A stretch of DNA of 64,000 bases, taken from assembly GCA_900491605.1 (NCBI GenBank), contig UESW01004237.1, positions 140,804 to 204,803 on the forward strand. The letters run 5' to 3'. The position numbers and the translations under genes were made by a program. The stretch comes from Calamus simplicifolius (lineage: Eukaryota; Streptophyta; Magnoliopsida; Arecales; Arecaceae). The notes under the pieces are model-generated. The model saw only the letters and a list, made by a program, of their open reading frames with translations, was not told the origin of the DNA and did no database searches. Numbering within the stretch: the first letter of the stretch is position 1; each line of letters opens with the position of its first letter. This document shows, piece by piece, positions 24,401-33,262 of this stretch.

Positions 24401-27400
24401 ATCGATAGTTGGCGGCAGGTGGAGATCAGCCACTTGGGAGGTGACATCTCTTTTGCCTTGCTGGGGTGGGCCCGCTTTATCTCAGGGGCGAGGGGGCATC
24501 TGATGTGGTTGATCCAACGCCGTTAGAGTTAACAGTGAAGGAAACTGACGGAGTCCCGCCTCGGCTCCGTGGGGCGACTTCGGCCTCCGAGGTCCCTTCG
24601 GTCTCCGAGGTCCCCTCGCCTTCGGCTTCGGACATGGAGTCCCCTCGGCCCCGGCCTCGAGCTTCCGCCTCGGCCCCGGCCCTGGGCCTAGCAACCCACT
24701 ACCTCGAGCCACCTGACACGCCCACATGGCCCACCAACCGTCTGCAGCAGCCATGTGATCCACCACTCGACTGCAACAGTGCGTGGCCACGCTCCATAAC
24801 GGCACACGCCTGATACGATCAGGTTCGCCTGCCACCCGTAGCGCCGCGCTTGGCAGGTGGCAGGCGGGGCAAGATACCTCTAACATGCCTAGTGTCGGTT
24901 ACGATCTGTCACTGTCAGCCTTGCCTTTCGTCCGTTACTGGACAACGGTACCTCAAAATCAACAACCTTCTGAAAACAGGAAAAGGGACTTTCGAATAGG
25001 TATAAAGGCCCACACTTACAACGAGGGAGGGATCCTGAACTTAAGTTCTCTAGCTCTTTCTGCTAGTTTACTCTTGTCTGTTCTTAAGTCGCTGACTTGA
25101 GCGTCGGAGGGTCCCCATCGAGCAACCGGTCTCCGGGAACTTTTGCAGGAATCTTCGAGGAGGATCTCCGTTCCCCGACGTTGAAGGAGAGTGACTTGGC
25201 GTCAATACACCACAAGTAGGATTAGACCAATAAACTAAGACACAATTTTGGGAAGACATAGATGAAGTAATGCAAGAAATATCACAAGAAGAAAAGATAT
25301 ATTTGGAAGGAGATTTTAATGGATATGTAGATAAATAGAGGGATGGATATGAAATGGTACATGGAGGATATGGATTTGGAGATAAGAATGAAGCCAGCAT
25401 GAACTTATTAGATTTTGCAGTGGCGTATGATCTAATAATAGCAAACACTTGTTTCAAAAAAAAGATGAACATTTAAAAGTGGATCTAATAAAAGTCAAAT
25501 AAATTTTTTTCTTAACTAGGAAGATAAATAAAATAACATGCAAAAACTGTAAAGTTATTTCATAAGAAAGTTTAACTTCATAACATAGGATAATGTAGGC
25601 AGACATATGGATAAATATAGAGTAAAACGTAAAACTATTAATTCAAAAATTAAATGGTAAAATTTGAAAGAAAAAAACTAGAATTATTTTAACAAAATTA
25701 GTGAGAGTAATGACTATGAATATAGATAGTGATCCTAACTTAATGGAAGAAAAAGCAACTAAATGTATAAAAAACATAGCAAAAGAAGTTCTAAGAGAAT
25801 TAAAAGGAGTAGGACTAGTAGGAAAGAAAATTTGGTGGTGGAACGAGAAAGTTCAAGCTACCATCAAGCTTAAAAGGACAAACTATAAAATTTGGCAAGA
25901 GGCTAGGGATGAAGAAAGTCTTAAAAAGTATAGGGGTGCAAAGAAAGAACTAAAAAAGTGGCAAGTAATGTCAAACTTAAAGTCTATGATGATTTATATA
26001 TTAGACTAGATATGAAAGAAGATGAAAAATTATATATAAATTAGCAAAACTAAAAAAAACAAAACAAAAGATCTTGACTATATTAAATGTATTAAGGATG
26101 AAGATGAAAGAGTTTTTGTAAAGAAGAAGAGATAAAAGAATGATGAAAAAGTTATTTTAAATTTTATTAAATAAAAATAATTTGGTAAATTTAAGGATAC
26201 AAGGATGTGATAATATAGGAGTGACAAATGAGCATAATTTTTTTGTAGATTTAGCATGCTTGAGGTTAAAAGGCTTTGAGTAAAATGAAAAATGCAAAGG
26301 CATTAGGACAGATGCGAACCCTATTGAGGTTTGGAAAGGCTTAGAAGGAATTGAAGTCATATGATTAATCAATTTATTTAACAGGATTGTAGCAACTAAA
26401 AGAATGCCGAATGATTGAAGAAAAAGCATATTAATATCCGTATACAAAAATAAAAAATATATTCAAAATTTTGTAAATTATAAAGGGATTAAACTAATGA
26501 GTCATACAATGAAATTATGGGAGAGAGTAATAGAAAATCGATTAAGAGCTGAAACTTTGGTGTCAAATAATCAATTTGAATTTATGTCTGGAAGATCGAT
26601 CATGAAAGCTATTTATTTATTAAGAATATTGATGGAGAGATGTAGAGAAAAGAAAAAAGACCTTCATATGGTTTTATTGATTTAGAGAAAGCATATGATA
26701 GAGTACCTAGAGAAATAATATGATGGGTTTTAGAGAAAAAAGAGTTACTAAAGGTACATAGAATTGATAAAAGATATGTATGATAGAGCAATAACATTGT
26801 TAAAACAACAATAGGAGATACTAATGATTTTTTAATTACTGTAGGTTTACATCAAGGATTTGTTCATATCTTTTTATATTAGTTATGGATGAATTAACCA
26901 AATATTCAAAATGATATCCCATGGTGTATGTTATTTGCAGATAATATAGTGTTGATTGATGAAACTAAATTTGGAGTAAATGCTAAGCTAGAGATTTGGA
27001 GAGAGGCTTTAGAATCTAAAGGTTTTAAGATTAGTAGAACTAAAACTGAATACATAAAATATAATTTTAGTGGGAGTAGAAATATAAATGAAGAAACTAT
27101 GAAAATTGCAAGCCAAGAGATATCAGGGAGTGAAAAATTTAGGTATTTGGGATCAATTATCCAGCAAGAAGGTGAAATAGGTGAAGATGTGAATCATAGA
27201 GTTAAAGTAGAATTGATTAAATGGAAATGCTTCGGGAGTATTGTATGATCGGCGGATCCCATTAAAATTAAAAAAAAATTCTATAAATTGCTATTAGGCC
27301 AGCTGTGCTATATGGAACAGAGTGTTGGGCAATATTAAAACAATATATGAATAAATTAAGTGTAACAGAAATGTGTATATTAAGATGGATATATGGTAAA

Positions 27401-30400
27401 ACTTTAAAAGATAGAATTAGAAATAAACATATAAGAGAAATGATAGGAGTAGCCCCAATTAAAGATAAAATAAGAAAAAATCGATTATAGTGGTTTGGAC
27501 ATATACAACATAGACCTTTAGATGCTCTAATTAGAAAGAGTGATCTTTTAACAATTTAGGGTAAGGATAGAGGTAGAGGTAGACCTAAACTAACATAGGC
27601 AGAAATAATTAAAAATATATAACTATTTATAATTTAAATGTCGACTTGGTTCTGAATAGAGTAGAGTGGAGGAAGCATATTTATGTAGCCAACCCCATGT
27701 AGTTGGGAAAAGGCTTACATAAGTTGAGTTGAGTTGAGTTGTATATATATCATATTATGTAGTGTCATTTTTATAGTCATGTAGGTTTGTTCTTTTAAGA
27801 TTGTTGGCATTTGGGTGTAGTTATTTATGATTGTTGGCATTTGAGTGTAGTTATTTATCTTTTCTCATGTGAACTATCACCTACCTAAGCCTTCATCCCA
27901 CTTAGTGTTTTAAGTATTGTATCATAGCGTATCATTGTGAGGCTCAGTGCTCACCCATATTGACACGTGATACTATTTGTTGTGAGGCTCAATGCTCACC
28001 CATATTGACACGTGATACTATTTGTTGTGCCAGCTCCAAGATATTCTATGTTGATGCTGGGTTGTACCATATCGTTCTATGAAGATGCTGGTAAGGGGCT
28101 TGGTATTAAGACATATAACATTGGCCCCTCACTCCCACCTGATATGAATCTTCTCTTTAAGTTGTTTCATCCTCATAATATCTGAGTTAGAGATTTCATC
28201 ATCTTGTATGTTCAACTTTTCATATAGATTATCCTGAGCTATGTACCGTCTGTTTGCAAGCATTAATGTCCTTGATAACCTCCTAGACCATAACATTTAT
28301 GTCATGTACTTCTTGATTCTCTGAAAATTTGTCCAACAACCACTTTAACACAATCACCATCTGTTGGTATAATTTTCAAGTCTTGTTCCCTTGCTTTGGC
28401 TATTTATATTTAAAGGGGGCTTCAATTTTCCCATGAAAAATTCTGCTGCCTTATTGTTGACTAGTTTATTTTTATACATCTATAATTATTATCCTATATT
28501 ATGTGGTCAAACTTTCTCATGGTGTCACAGTTCAATTATTTCAGTTTATTTTTTACCACATAGTAGTTAGGCATCCATAGATTAATGGATCAGCTAGCTT
28601 TGTGGTGAATAAGCTTGTGAAGAGAGTTGTAATTTCAAACTGCACAATCTATTTATAGGAGATTAATTAGTGTACTAGTACCTGTGAACGCAAGCTTCTA
28701 GCTATATATAATATCTACTCAACTCAACTCATCTAAGCCTTTTCCCAACTTCTAGCTACATATAATATATTACTTGTTTTTCATTTTGTTTATCATTTTC
28801 TCCTCCTTTCTATTGATGCATTTTAACAATCTCTCATTCATAATGATTTTCTTCTTTAAATATATTGTTCAATTTTGACTCCCATTTGGACAGAAAAAAG
28901 ATAGTAGTAATCTGTTGGATCTCAGGATCCTTAAAATTCATGAATCAGAGAGGACCTAATGTCAAATTTTTTTACACATTGTAATACTTAGAGCCATTGT
29001 AGCTGGTCAAGCATGCGCCATTAAACTGATTTCTTAAGTAATTATTCTATGCTAAAAGTTTTCTGTCATTAAATATTTTTATCAAAACTCTGAACAGTCA
29101 GACCAGTGCTTCATTTAAAACAGCAGCTAGAAAATAAGCAATTGATAATTGTTTCAATTATAGTATGTTTCTTTTTCCTTAAAAAAAGAAGCTAGATGTG
29201 CATATTCGGTGTATATCCCAATTACATAGTCTTCTTTCTAGTGACATACCAATAATTATCTTTTAAAATGTTTCCCATATGCATGCCTGTCAAATCATAC
29301 ATTCAAAGTTGTCAAATCTTACATTCAAAGTGGTAGATCTGATTGTATTCTGAAAATTACTCTTTTAGTCCCTTTTGTCTGTTCACCAAACAATGGCATT
29401 CTGTGATTGTAGAATTTTGCTTCAAGAAGCGACACCATCTTCTGTGGAGTCTTTGATGGTCACGGTCCTTTCGGTCATCTGGTTGCCAAAAAAGTTAGAG
29501 ATTCTCTTCCTCTCAAGCTGTGCTCCCAATGGACAGGTAATGTTAATGACCATGACAGCCCTTGCCAAAATGGGTGTGTGCCAGGAAGTGCGAGCTCTGA
29601 AGAGACAACATCTGTTATCATTGATGATGAGTGGGCTGAACCATTACATGCCGATGAGAATGAAAAGCTACCTGAGATGTTTCTGACACTGAAACAATCA
29701 CTTTTGAAGGCTTCCAAGTTGATGGATAACGAGTTAAAAGTTCAACCAACAATTGATTGTTTCTGTAGTGGGACAACTGCTGTCACAATAGTAAAACAGG
29801 TAATAATCCTTCTAATCTGTAGACATTTTGTTTCTTGTTTGATAGTGTGTAAAGACCTCCAATCTTCCAGTTTCCATGTTCACTTTGTTAAATCATAACA
29901 ACATCACCAGTTTTATGAAATGTTAGAAAATTTAATTCACAATTAAGTGTGTTTCTTTTCAAGGGAAATTAGTGGTCTTTTTTGGAAAAACAATCCTATG
30001 CATGATAGAATTTCCAGACAATTGAACTTAGCCAACTCCAAAGGCAGTTTTGTTTTTCCCTTACCAAAATACAAGCTGATATAATTTGCATGACTTGCAC
30101 TTCTCCAGGGGCAGGATCTTGTAGTTGGCAATGTTGGAGATTCCAGAGCTATATTGGGTAGACGAGATAAAGACAACAATTTGGTTGCTGTACAACTGAC
30201 TATCGACTTGAAGCCCAATCTTCCTAGTATGTTGTTCTTTTGTTCAATGATTCTTAAGAGCATTGTTCCCTCAACTGTGTAGGAGTTTTTATAGATCAGA
30301 CGTGCTAATTTGCTGATTAAGATCATGACATGTTAAAATCCTGCTTCTACATCAGCTTAGACTGCTGAGGCCACAAGTGCCTCCTTAAGCATGATTCCTG

Positions 30401-33262
30401 AAAATTCAATTTACCTCTTAAGGCCTAGATTCCATCGAGTCTCATCAGGCAAACCAAATGACAAGGATTTCTTTTGAAAGTGGGAAAGTTAAAATTAGAT
30501 GTGAAAGTAAGTCTTTACATGTCAAATTATCAAACTGTTGGTCCTGAAAAAGCATTTCGTGGCTACTCTGCATGATGGATAATTTGAAACGTTATCACTA
30601 TGAGATGGTAGTGAGTGATTATACTTCTGATCGTGGTCAGTTCAAGTTGATATTTTCCAAGTCTTAGACAGAGTAAAAGTCTCATAAGGAGGGATACATG
30701 ACTAGGAAAATTGTCTCAACACCTAATTATTGCTGCAAAAGGAAACCAGGGCAGGCTATTTCACTGTTGAAAATCCATAGGTTGACAATGGATGGCCATA
30801 CTAGCCAAGCAATTCTGGCTTCATGAAGGCATGCCCCCGTCTTATAAATAATTTAATCAGCAGTGACTGACAAAAGATTGATAGTGAAAGCACAAATAAT
30901 GGGTCCATTTTCTTTCACTTGCAATGAAGGCATTTGCTTTGGATAGAAAAACTTTGCTTTCTAAGATTGTGAGAGGTGGCACCTTAGAAGGAGATATTAT
31001 TAACTTCAATCTTCTGAGTCCATTCATTGACTGGTTTTATTTTGACTCCCTGGGTACTTGAAACTGTAAATAGCAAAAATGTTGCATTCCTTGATGCCCT
31101 CTAGTTCACACTTATCACATTCCTGTCTTCTCACTCAGCATTTCTATCAAAACAAGCCAACTTGATTCCTAAGTAAGATCCTATTTCAAAATATCTTGAA
31201 TCTTGATTATTGGACCTCCCAGATTTTAAAAACGAGCAGAAGGGTTTACTATGAGCAGCACTGCATTTTTAATAATCAGATCCACAAGGCTTGTCTACCC
31301 AGATTTTTGCAAATCATTTCTGAGAAAAATAAGCAGTCAGCAAAGTTTGCTTAAGTTGGAGTTTTAATAATCCACTGCATTTCGTGATTTTGCCTGCTTT
31401 CTTTAGGATCTTCCCTTTACATAATAGTTACTGTGTACAGGGGAAGCTGCCAGAATCCAGCAATGCAGAGGAAGAGTTTTCGCCTTGCAGGGTGAGCCGG
31501 AAGTTGCACGTGTATGGTTGCCCAACAGCAACTCACCTGGCTTGGCAATGGCCAGAGCTTTTGGAGACTTCTGCCTTAAAGATTATGGCTTGATATCTAT
31601 CCCTGATGTCTCCTATCACCATCTTACTGAGAAAGATGAATTTATAGTTCTTGCCTCAGACGGGGTAACTTTCTCTCCTCATTGCTTAGAAACTCCAATT
31701 TATATCCTCTTAAGCTACAGAACAAGCTTGATTTTGTGCATGTGAACCAAGTTTGGTGGACAATTTATTTGTGGTAGTGTGCTGGATGCATATAAACCCA
31801 TGGTGTGGCCTGACTGAATGAGGGCACGTACCCTAATCTGAAGGTGGGGCTTTCTATGGTCTCACTGCCTGGCCTAAATTTTCAAATGACCTTTATATAA
31901 ATAAAGTAGATGTGGGATCTTACGCATATGTTATCAGACTTGCGTTACAGTTTCTTTTGCACTTGACTGATCTTATAATTGGTAAATAGAATTATACTTG
32001 AGCAAGTTTATGTTTTTTTGAGATTGATTCTGTGGTTCATTATAGTGGCTTTGTCTGTTGAAGAGGTCTATTTTACCTGACGCCATTGTACACCTGGTGT
32101 GTACTCCCCATCGATGAAAAAACCCAAGCTGGCTTAAGTTCTTTATTCTGGATCATCCAATTTTTGCAAATTTTCTAGAGGTTACCAAGTTTTTAGAGTG
32201 GTATGTAGATACTTGATTCAAGGGATATATATATATGCAGAAAACCCTATAAGTGCTGGTTACTGAAAAAATTATAGTTCTTTATATGTTAAATACAAAT
32301 TATGGCTGAATGGTTATTCTTGTTTATTGTAGCTTTCTATGTGCTGGTCCTGTGTAGGAATGCTTAAGCATCCTTTGCTTATTGAGGCTCTTTCATCATC
32401 AACTATGTTTTAGCTTTCGTATGCTAGTGCAAGTCGGTAACAATTTCCTGGCACAAGTTGTAGGAGTGCCTAACCACCATCCCTCCATTTTATATTTTTT
32501 GCTCTTAATGATGCTTAGGTGCATTTATTTCTGGAGCATGAAATTTATTCAAAGTTGATGAGAGCTTTTGATCCACAGGTTTGGGATGTTCTCTCAAACA
32601 AGGAGGTCATAGATATTGTGGCCTCTGCACCAACTCGTACAACTGCAGCTAGAGCTGTCGTTGATTGTGCAGTTCGAGCTTGGAGACTGAAATTTCCTAC
32701 GTCAAAAATTGATGACTGTGCTGTTGTCTGTCTCTTTGTAAACCCCCCGCTTCCATCCATTCACACTTGGAAAAATGACTCCAGGAAGGCATCACCTACA
32801 GAACCTGTGGAGGTGACAGCCTTGGGCTCAACTAACCTAGATCTAAGCGGTCAGGAAGGAACATCTGGATCAGCCGCTGCTGAAGCACAAGTTGCTCCAT
32901 TTGAACATTTGAATGCTCTGCATGATGCCAGTGAGATTGCCACAGTTTCAGAGGAGTCCAAACAAAATCAAGTTCCTAAGAGGTGCCAATCAACAAGGAG
33001 CCTCGCTGATTGTATATCAACCACTGAGGAGGAATGGTCTGCACTAGAAGGTGTGACCAGGGTGAACTCCCTGATGAATCTTCCACGATTCTTATCTGCC
33101 AATAAAAGGTCTAGCAGTTGGAGAAAGTGGTTTCAGGATCACTGGCAATCAAAACGCAAATATTTCAGACCCAAACTTGGTCATTCTTCAGCTAGTCAGG
33201 CAAACCGCCCGTACAGGAGGATCTGGAATTGGAAGAAACCATGCTGCATGATCTCAGACTAG
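3083..33262 (+). CDS. PP2C-type Ser/Thr protein phosphatase gene, five exons
   Basis: This gene encodes a metal-dependent (Mg2+/Mn2+) PP2C family Ser/Thr phosphatase. Exons are 3083-3474, 29413-29799, 30109-30226, 31441-31664 and 32579-33262; all four introns are GT-AG and the phases match (0, 0, 1, 0). Motifs in order are FTQQGKKGTNQDAM (exon 1), CGVFDGHGPFGH (metal-binding Asp/Gly), GDSRAILG, PGLAMARAFGDFCLKDYG, DEFIVLASDGVWDVLSNKE across the exon 4/5 junction, and DDCAVVCLF. The expected product is about 600 residues with a long C-terminal tail (EEEWSALEGVTRVNSL) seen in a plant PP2C subgroup. The N-terminus MGSCMS fits N-myristoylation at Gly2 with possible palmitoylation at Cys4. Exon 1 contains an apparent one-base frameshift near 3318-3330. 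A start at Met 3349, already in the downstream frame, would avoid it and give about 512 residues without the lipidation motif. Intron 1 is 25.9 kb and full of transposons. The family is clear; the exact orthologue is not. Confidence 0.9.
5700..5992 (+). repeat. Homopurine GAAA-type tract
   Basis: About 290 bases are nearly pure A/G, made of GAAA, GAAAA and GGAAA units with only occasional pyrimidines. Long open frames across it are low-complexity artefacts. Such mirror-like polypurine DNA can form triplexes in principle. Here it is best read as an expanded microsatellite in the intron. Confidence 0.8.
6067..6082. repeat. Left 16-bp target duplication of RTE LINE
   Basis: ATATATATCATATTAT here is repeated exactly at 27743-27758, on either side of the split LINE. 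This is the target-site duplication made when the LINE inserted. Confidence 0.85.
6667..6671. repeat. Left 5-bp target duplication of Tat-like element
   Basis: CACCG here pairs with CACCA at 25208-25212. Removing the insert and one TSD copy restores a continuous LINE endonuclease frame (AYSPQVG), which independently confirms both junctions. Confidence 0.85.
6672..7409 (+). mobile_element. 5' LTR of Tat-like element 1
   Basis: The LTR begins TGATGTGGCTGA and ends GTTAACA. Its partner is at 24501-25207. A TATA box (TATAAAT, 7197-7203) lies after a GC-rich block (6720-6890) made of short CCTCGGCCTCCGAGG-like units. The block differs in length from that of the 3' LTR. Confidence 0.9.
7413..7430 (+). 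other. Primer binding site of element 1
   Basis: TGGCGCGCCAGGAAGGGG starts a few bases after the LTR end, where a tRNA 3' CCA end would pair. The same sequence occurs at 54256 in Tat-like element 3. The exact primer tRNA is not identified. Confidence 0.75.
7498..8965 (+). pseudogene. gag of Tat-like element 1 (multiple stops)
   Basis: The frame starts at ATG 7498 (MVMTRVQE). It has a low-complexity Gln/Ser/His/Arg-rich N-terminal part, then the retrotransposon gag core: FHLPQLDPYDGTTDPLDHLK, AQAWYSRLLPRSI, SLRDYIARFKEAA. A CCHC-like region ends in CRQLKKAIEDLIQRGHLGKF. In-frame stops fall at 7999, 8317, 8398 and 8575. Each fits a C-to-T change of CGA or CAG in the conserved family reading. 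A one-base frameshift lies near 8885. Gag would form the virus-like particle; this copy cannot. Confidence 0.85.
9012..11467 (+). pseudogene. Protease, reverse transcriptase and two RNase H domains of element 1
   Basis: The aspartic protease motif LVDSGSSVDVL lies near 9220, followed by a frameshift near 9390 and NAILGRPGLN. The RT follows with CVDFTNLNKACLKDSF, FMDAFSGYNQIKM, a YVDD active site near 10320, and KFLGFMV. The pol RNase H (FLYLAASPEAVNSVLVR) lies near 10750. After it comes a second, archaeal-type RNase H (LHVDGASNSQGSGAGLIL near 11205; TNNQAEYKALLAGM; TDSQL). In-frame stops lie at 9764, 10013 and 10976, and a frameshift near 11455. The second RNase H assigns the element to the Tat group. 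Confidence 0.88.
11473..12896 (+). pseudogene. Integrase region of element 1
   Basis: After the end of the RNase H (YIPQGENARADALSRLA) comes the integrase: the zinc-binding CDSCQRH near 11970, the first core Asp in WGMDILG, the second in DNGRQFDNASF near 12245, and GHPQTN near 12328. The position of the third acidic residue reads Lys (AAKVTN) where family members have Glu. The C-terminal part runs openly from 12355 to the stop at 12895. Frameshifts lie near 11860 and 12150. It would integrate the DNA copy; this copy is dead. Confidence 0.85.
13006..13985 (+). repeat. 75-bp tandem array in the 3' region of element 1
   Basis: About twelve consecutive copies have a 75-bp period; ACCAATG begins at 13031, 13106, 13181 and so on to 13930. 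Each unit carries two short palindromes with the same centre, CCAATG-TAC-CATTGG and CCGGTG-TAC-CACCGG. Because 75 is divisible by three, a frame stays open through the array on both strands (288 codons on plus from 13043, 251 on minus). These are best read as repeat artefacts. Tandem repeats at this position are known in Tat/Ogre elements. Confidence 0.92.
13986..14240 (+). repeat. Diverged shorter repeats after the 75-bp array
   Basis: The array changes to shorter units of roughly 50 bp built on CTCCTCGGCGTCCCAAGA and CCGATGTTCCATCGGTGCTC. The palindrome design is kept as CCGATG-TTC-CATCGG. This looks like a second expansion from half a unit. Confidence 0.75.
14521..16665 (-). pseudogene. 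Antisense multi-exon ORF (gypsy-type aORF) of element 1
   Basis: Reading the minus strand, it starts at ATG 16665 (MASSPSWSSSAS). Exon 1 runs to 15840, exon 2 is 15750-15227 and exon 3 is 15156-14521. The two introns have canonical ends (GTGAGT...TATGCAG and GTAAGT...ACGCAG) and keep the frame. Exon 1 carries the RMAVYEITFRLGLRLPFHPF and IVLCHF pattern of the putative gypsy-type transposon domain (Pfam Transposase_28-like). Exon 2 is Pro/Glu-rich. Exon 3 is a long Ala/Glu/Arg coiled coil of about 200 residues. In-frame stops in exon 1 (for example after QIS near 16385 and after AGWWLF near 16095) break it. Antisense ORFs between integrase and 3' LTR are known in Tat elements; their function is unknown. 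Confidence 0.75.
16922..16926. repeat. Left 5-bp target duplication of nested chromovirus
   Basis: GTTTT immediately before the 5' LTR is repeated exactly at 24201-24205 after the 3' LTR. Confidence 0.9.
16927..17984 (+). mobile_element. 5' LTR of chromovirus element 2
   Basis: The LTR begins TGAAAGGATCCC and ends CCCTAACA, with a TATA box TATATAA at 17614-17620. The 3' copy has the same length and only scattered differences, including small balancing indels near 17625. Confidence 0.93.
17988..18005 (+). other. Primer binding site of element 2
   Basis: TGGTGCTTTCGTTGAGAG begins three bases after the LTR, the expected place for pairing with a tRNA 3' CCA end. The tRNA is not identified with certainty. 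Confidence 0.7.
18260..23102 (+). pseudogene. gag-pol of chromovirus element 2 (nearly intact, frameshifted)
   Basis: The first ATG is 18260 (MEAGSSTFPSNRDRFEAL). The frame breaks near 18557 and resumes as a 1268-codon frame at 18611-22417. Domains in order are gag core (FNGGDPHEWLDKADHYFHIY), zinc knuckle CFKCGEKWSRDHQC, protease LLVDSGSTHNFI, RT with FFDDILVYSK near 20840, RNase H (VYTDASGEGIGAVLAQ), and integrase HHCC (CDVCQKTKHD) with core Asp residues (SMDFVEGLP, TDRDRVF). A one-base insertion near 22332 shifts the integrase, which continues at 22371-22904. A second shift near 22880 leads to a chromodomain ending REEATWEDYDDIALRFP at 23100. One uninterrupted polyprotein is normal for the family. 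Confidence 0.88.
23132..23142 (+). other. Polypurine tract of element 2
   Basis: GGAAGGGGGAA lies directly before the TG of the 3' LTR at 23143. This is the plus-strand priming site of LTR retrotransposons. Confidence 0.8.
23143..24200 (+). mobile_element. 3' LTR of chromovirus element 2
   Basis: It is 1058 bp, begins TGAAAGGATCCC and ends CCCTAACA, with a TATA box at 23831-23837. It is followed by the target duplication GTTTT at 24201-24205. Confidence 0.93.
24206..24500 (+). other. Remaining 3' non-coding part and PPT of element 1
   Basis: After the nested element the 3' untranslated region of element 1 resumes. It ends in a purine-rich AGGGGCGAGGGGGCA (24484-24498) just before the TG of the 3' LTR. 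No coding sequence is seen. Confidence 0.75.
24501..25207 (+). mobile_element. 3' LTR of Tat-like element 1
   Basis: It begins TGATGTGGTTGA and ends GTCAATA, where the terminal CA has become TA. The TATA box is at 25001-25007. It is 707 bp against 738 bp for the 5' LTR, largely through loss in the GC-rich repeat block. It is followed by the TSD CACCA at 25208-25212 and the resumed LINE. Confidence 0.9.
27743..27758. repeat. Right 16-bp target duplication of RTE LINE
   Basis: This is an exact copy of 6067-6082, directly after the GTTGA-repeat tail of the LINE. Confidence 0.85.
27759..29412 (+). other. Distal intron 1 sequence
   Basis: AT-rich intron without coding potential. It holds a 45-bp tandem duplication (27939-28028, unit starting GAGGCTCA) and a repeated TTGTTGGCATTTG motif near 27803 and 27830. 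It also holds a LINE micro-insertion at 28715-28748. It ends in the GATTGTAG acceptor. Confidence 0.7.
28695..28768 (-). mobile_element. 34-bp RTE LINE micro-insertion with 20-bp TSDs
   Basis: CTTCTAGCTATATATAATAT (28695-28714) is repeated with one mismatch at 28749-28768. Between them lie 34 bases containing CAACTCAACTCATCTAAGCC, the reverse complement of the RTE LINE 3' end. It is a severely 5'-truncated insertion. Confidence 0.75.
29413..29799 (+). CDS. PP2C exon 2
   Basis: 129 codons starting NFASRSDTIF, with CGVFDGHGPFGHLVAKKVRD (metal-binding DGHG) and the Ser/Gly pair of CFCSGTTAVTIVKQ. It is flanked by TTGTAG and GTAATA splice sites. The middle part (SSEETTSVIIDDEWAEP) is acidic and less conserved in the family. 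Confidence 0.92.
30109..30226 (+). CDS. PP2C exon 3
   Basis: GQDLVVGNVGDSRAILGRRD and LTIDLKPNLP, between CTCCAG and GTATGT splice sites; it ends one base into an Arg codon. The usual DHKP of the family reads DLKP here, as in related plant PP2Cs. Confidence 0.92.
31441..31664 (+). CDS. PP2C exon 4
   Basis: REAARIQQCRGRVFALQGEP, then PGLAMARAFGDFCLKDYGLI and EKDEFIVLASDG, between TGTACAG and GTAACT splice sites. It completes the Arg codon begun in exon 3 and ends in phase 0. Confidence 0.92.
32579..33262 (+). CDS. PP2C exon 5 and C-terminal tail
   Basis: It starts VWDVLSNKEVIDIV directly after the ASDG of exon 4 and contains DDCAVVCLF, the last catalytic-domain motif with its metal-binding Asp. 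A tail of about 160 residues follows, rich in Ser/Glu. It contains EEEWSALEGVTRVNSLMNLP and a basic C-terminus (SKRKYFRPKLG; RRIWNWKKPC), ending TAG at 33260-33262. Confidence 0.92.
   Translation, partial: VWDVLSNKEVIDIVASAPTRTTAARAVVDCAVRAWRLKFPTSKIDDCAVVCLFVNPPLPSIHTWKNDSRKASPTEPVEVTALGSTNLDLSGQEGTSGSAAAEAQVAPFEHLNALHDASEIATVSEESKQNQVPKRCQSTRSLADCISTTEEEWSALEGVTRVNSLMNLPRFLSANKRSSSWRKWFQDHWQSKRKYFRPKLGHSSASQANRPYRRIWNWKKPCCMISD

Larger units (their letters stand above)
6672..25207 (+). mobile_element. Tat-like Ty3/gypsy LTR retrotransposon (element 1), disrupted
   Basis: The layout is LTR (6672-7409), PBS, gag, protease-RT-RNase H, a second RNase H, integrase, 75-bp tandem array, antisense ORF, PPT and 3' LTR (24501-25207). 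The second RNase H after the pol RNase H, the tandem repeats in the 3' region and the antisense ORF are known traits of the Tat/Ogre lineage. The element is about 11.3 kb after removal of the chromovirus nested at 16927-24200. It is inactivated by many stops and frameshifts. LTRs differ visibly, so it is older than the element nested inside it. Confidence 0.9.
6083..27742 (+). mobile_element. RTE-type LINE, split by a nested LTR element
   Basis: The LINE consists of 6083-6671 plus 25213-27742, about 3.1 kb after removing the insert, near the usual length of plant RTE elements. The 5' part encodes the start of an AP-type endonuclease (RVATWN near 6370, then IVDIMIRRKVNIIFLQKTKW). Endonuclease continues after the insert (EGDFNGYVDK, DFAVAYDLIIANTCF). 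The reverse transcriptase follows (NYKGIKLMSHTMKLWERVIENRL near 26480; FADN in place of FADD near 26935). It ends in the RTE-style 3' motif ending GGAAAAGGCTTACATAAG and GTTGA repeats. Many stops and frameshifts make it inactive. A 16-bp TSD flanks the whole structure. Confidence 0.9.
3475..29412 (+). other. PP2C intron 1, 25.9 kb, hosts nested transposons
   Basis: The donor is GTACCA at 3475 and the acceptor is GATTGTAG ending at 29412. Splicing joins WE to NFASRSDTIFCGVFDGHG without loss of phase, which is how the two halves of the phosphatase were recognised as one gene. From 6083 to 27742 the intron is entirely transposon sequence. The segments 3475-6066 and 27759-29412 look like ordinary AT-rich intron DNA, apart from a homopurine tract, a short tandem duplication and a LINE micro-insertion. 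Confidence 0.85.
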
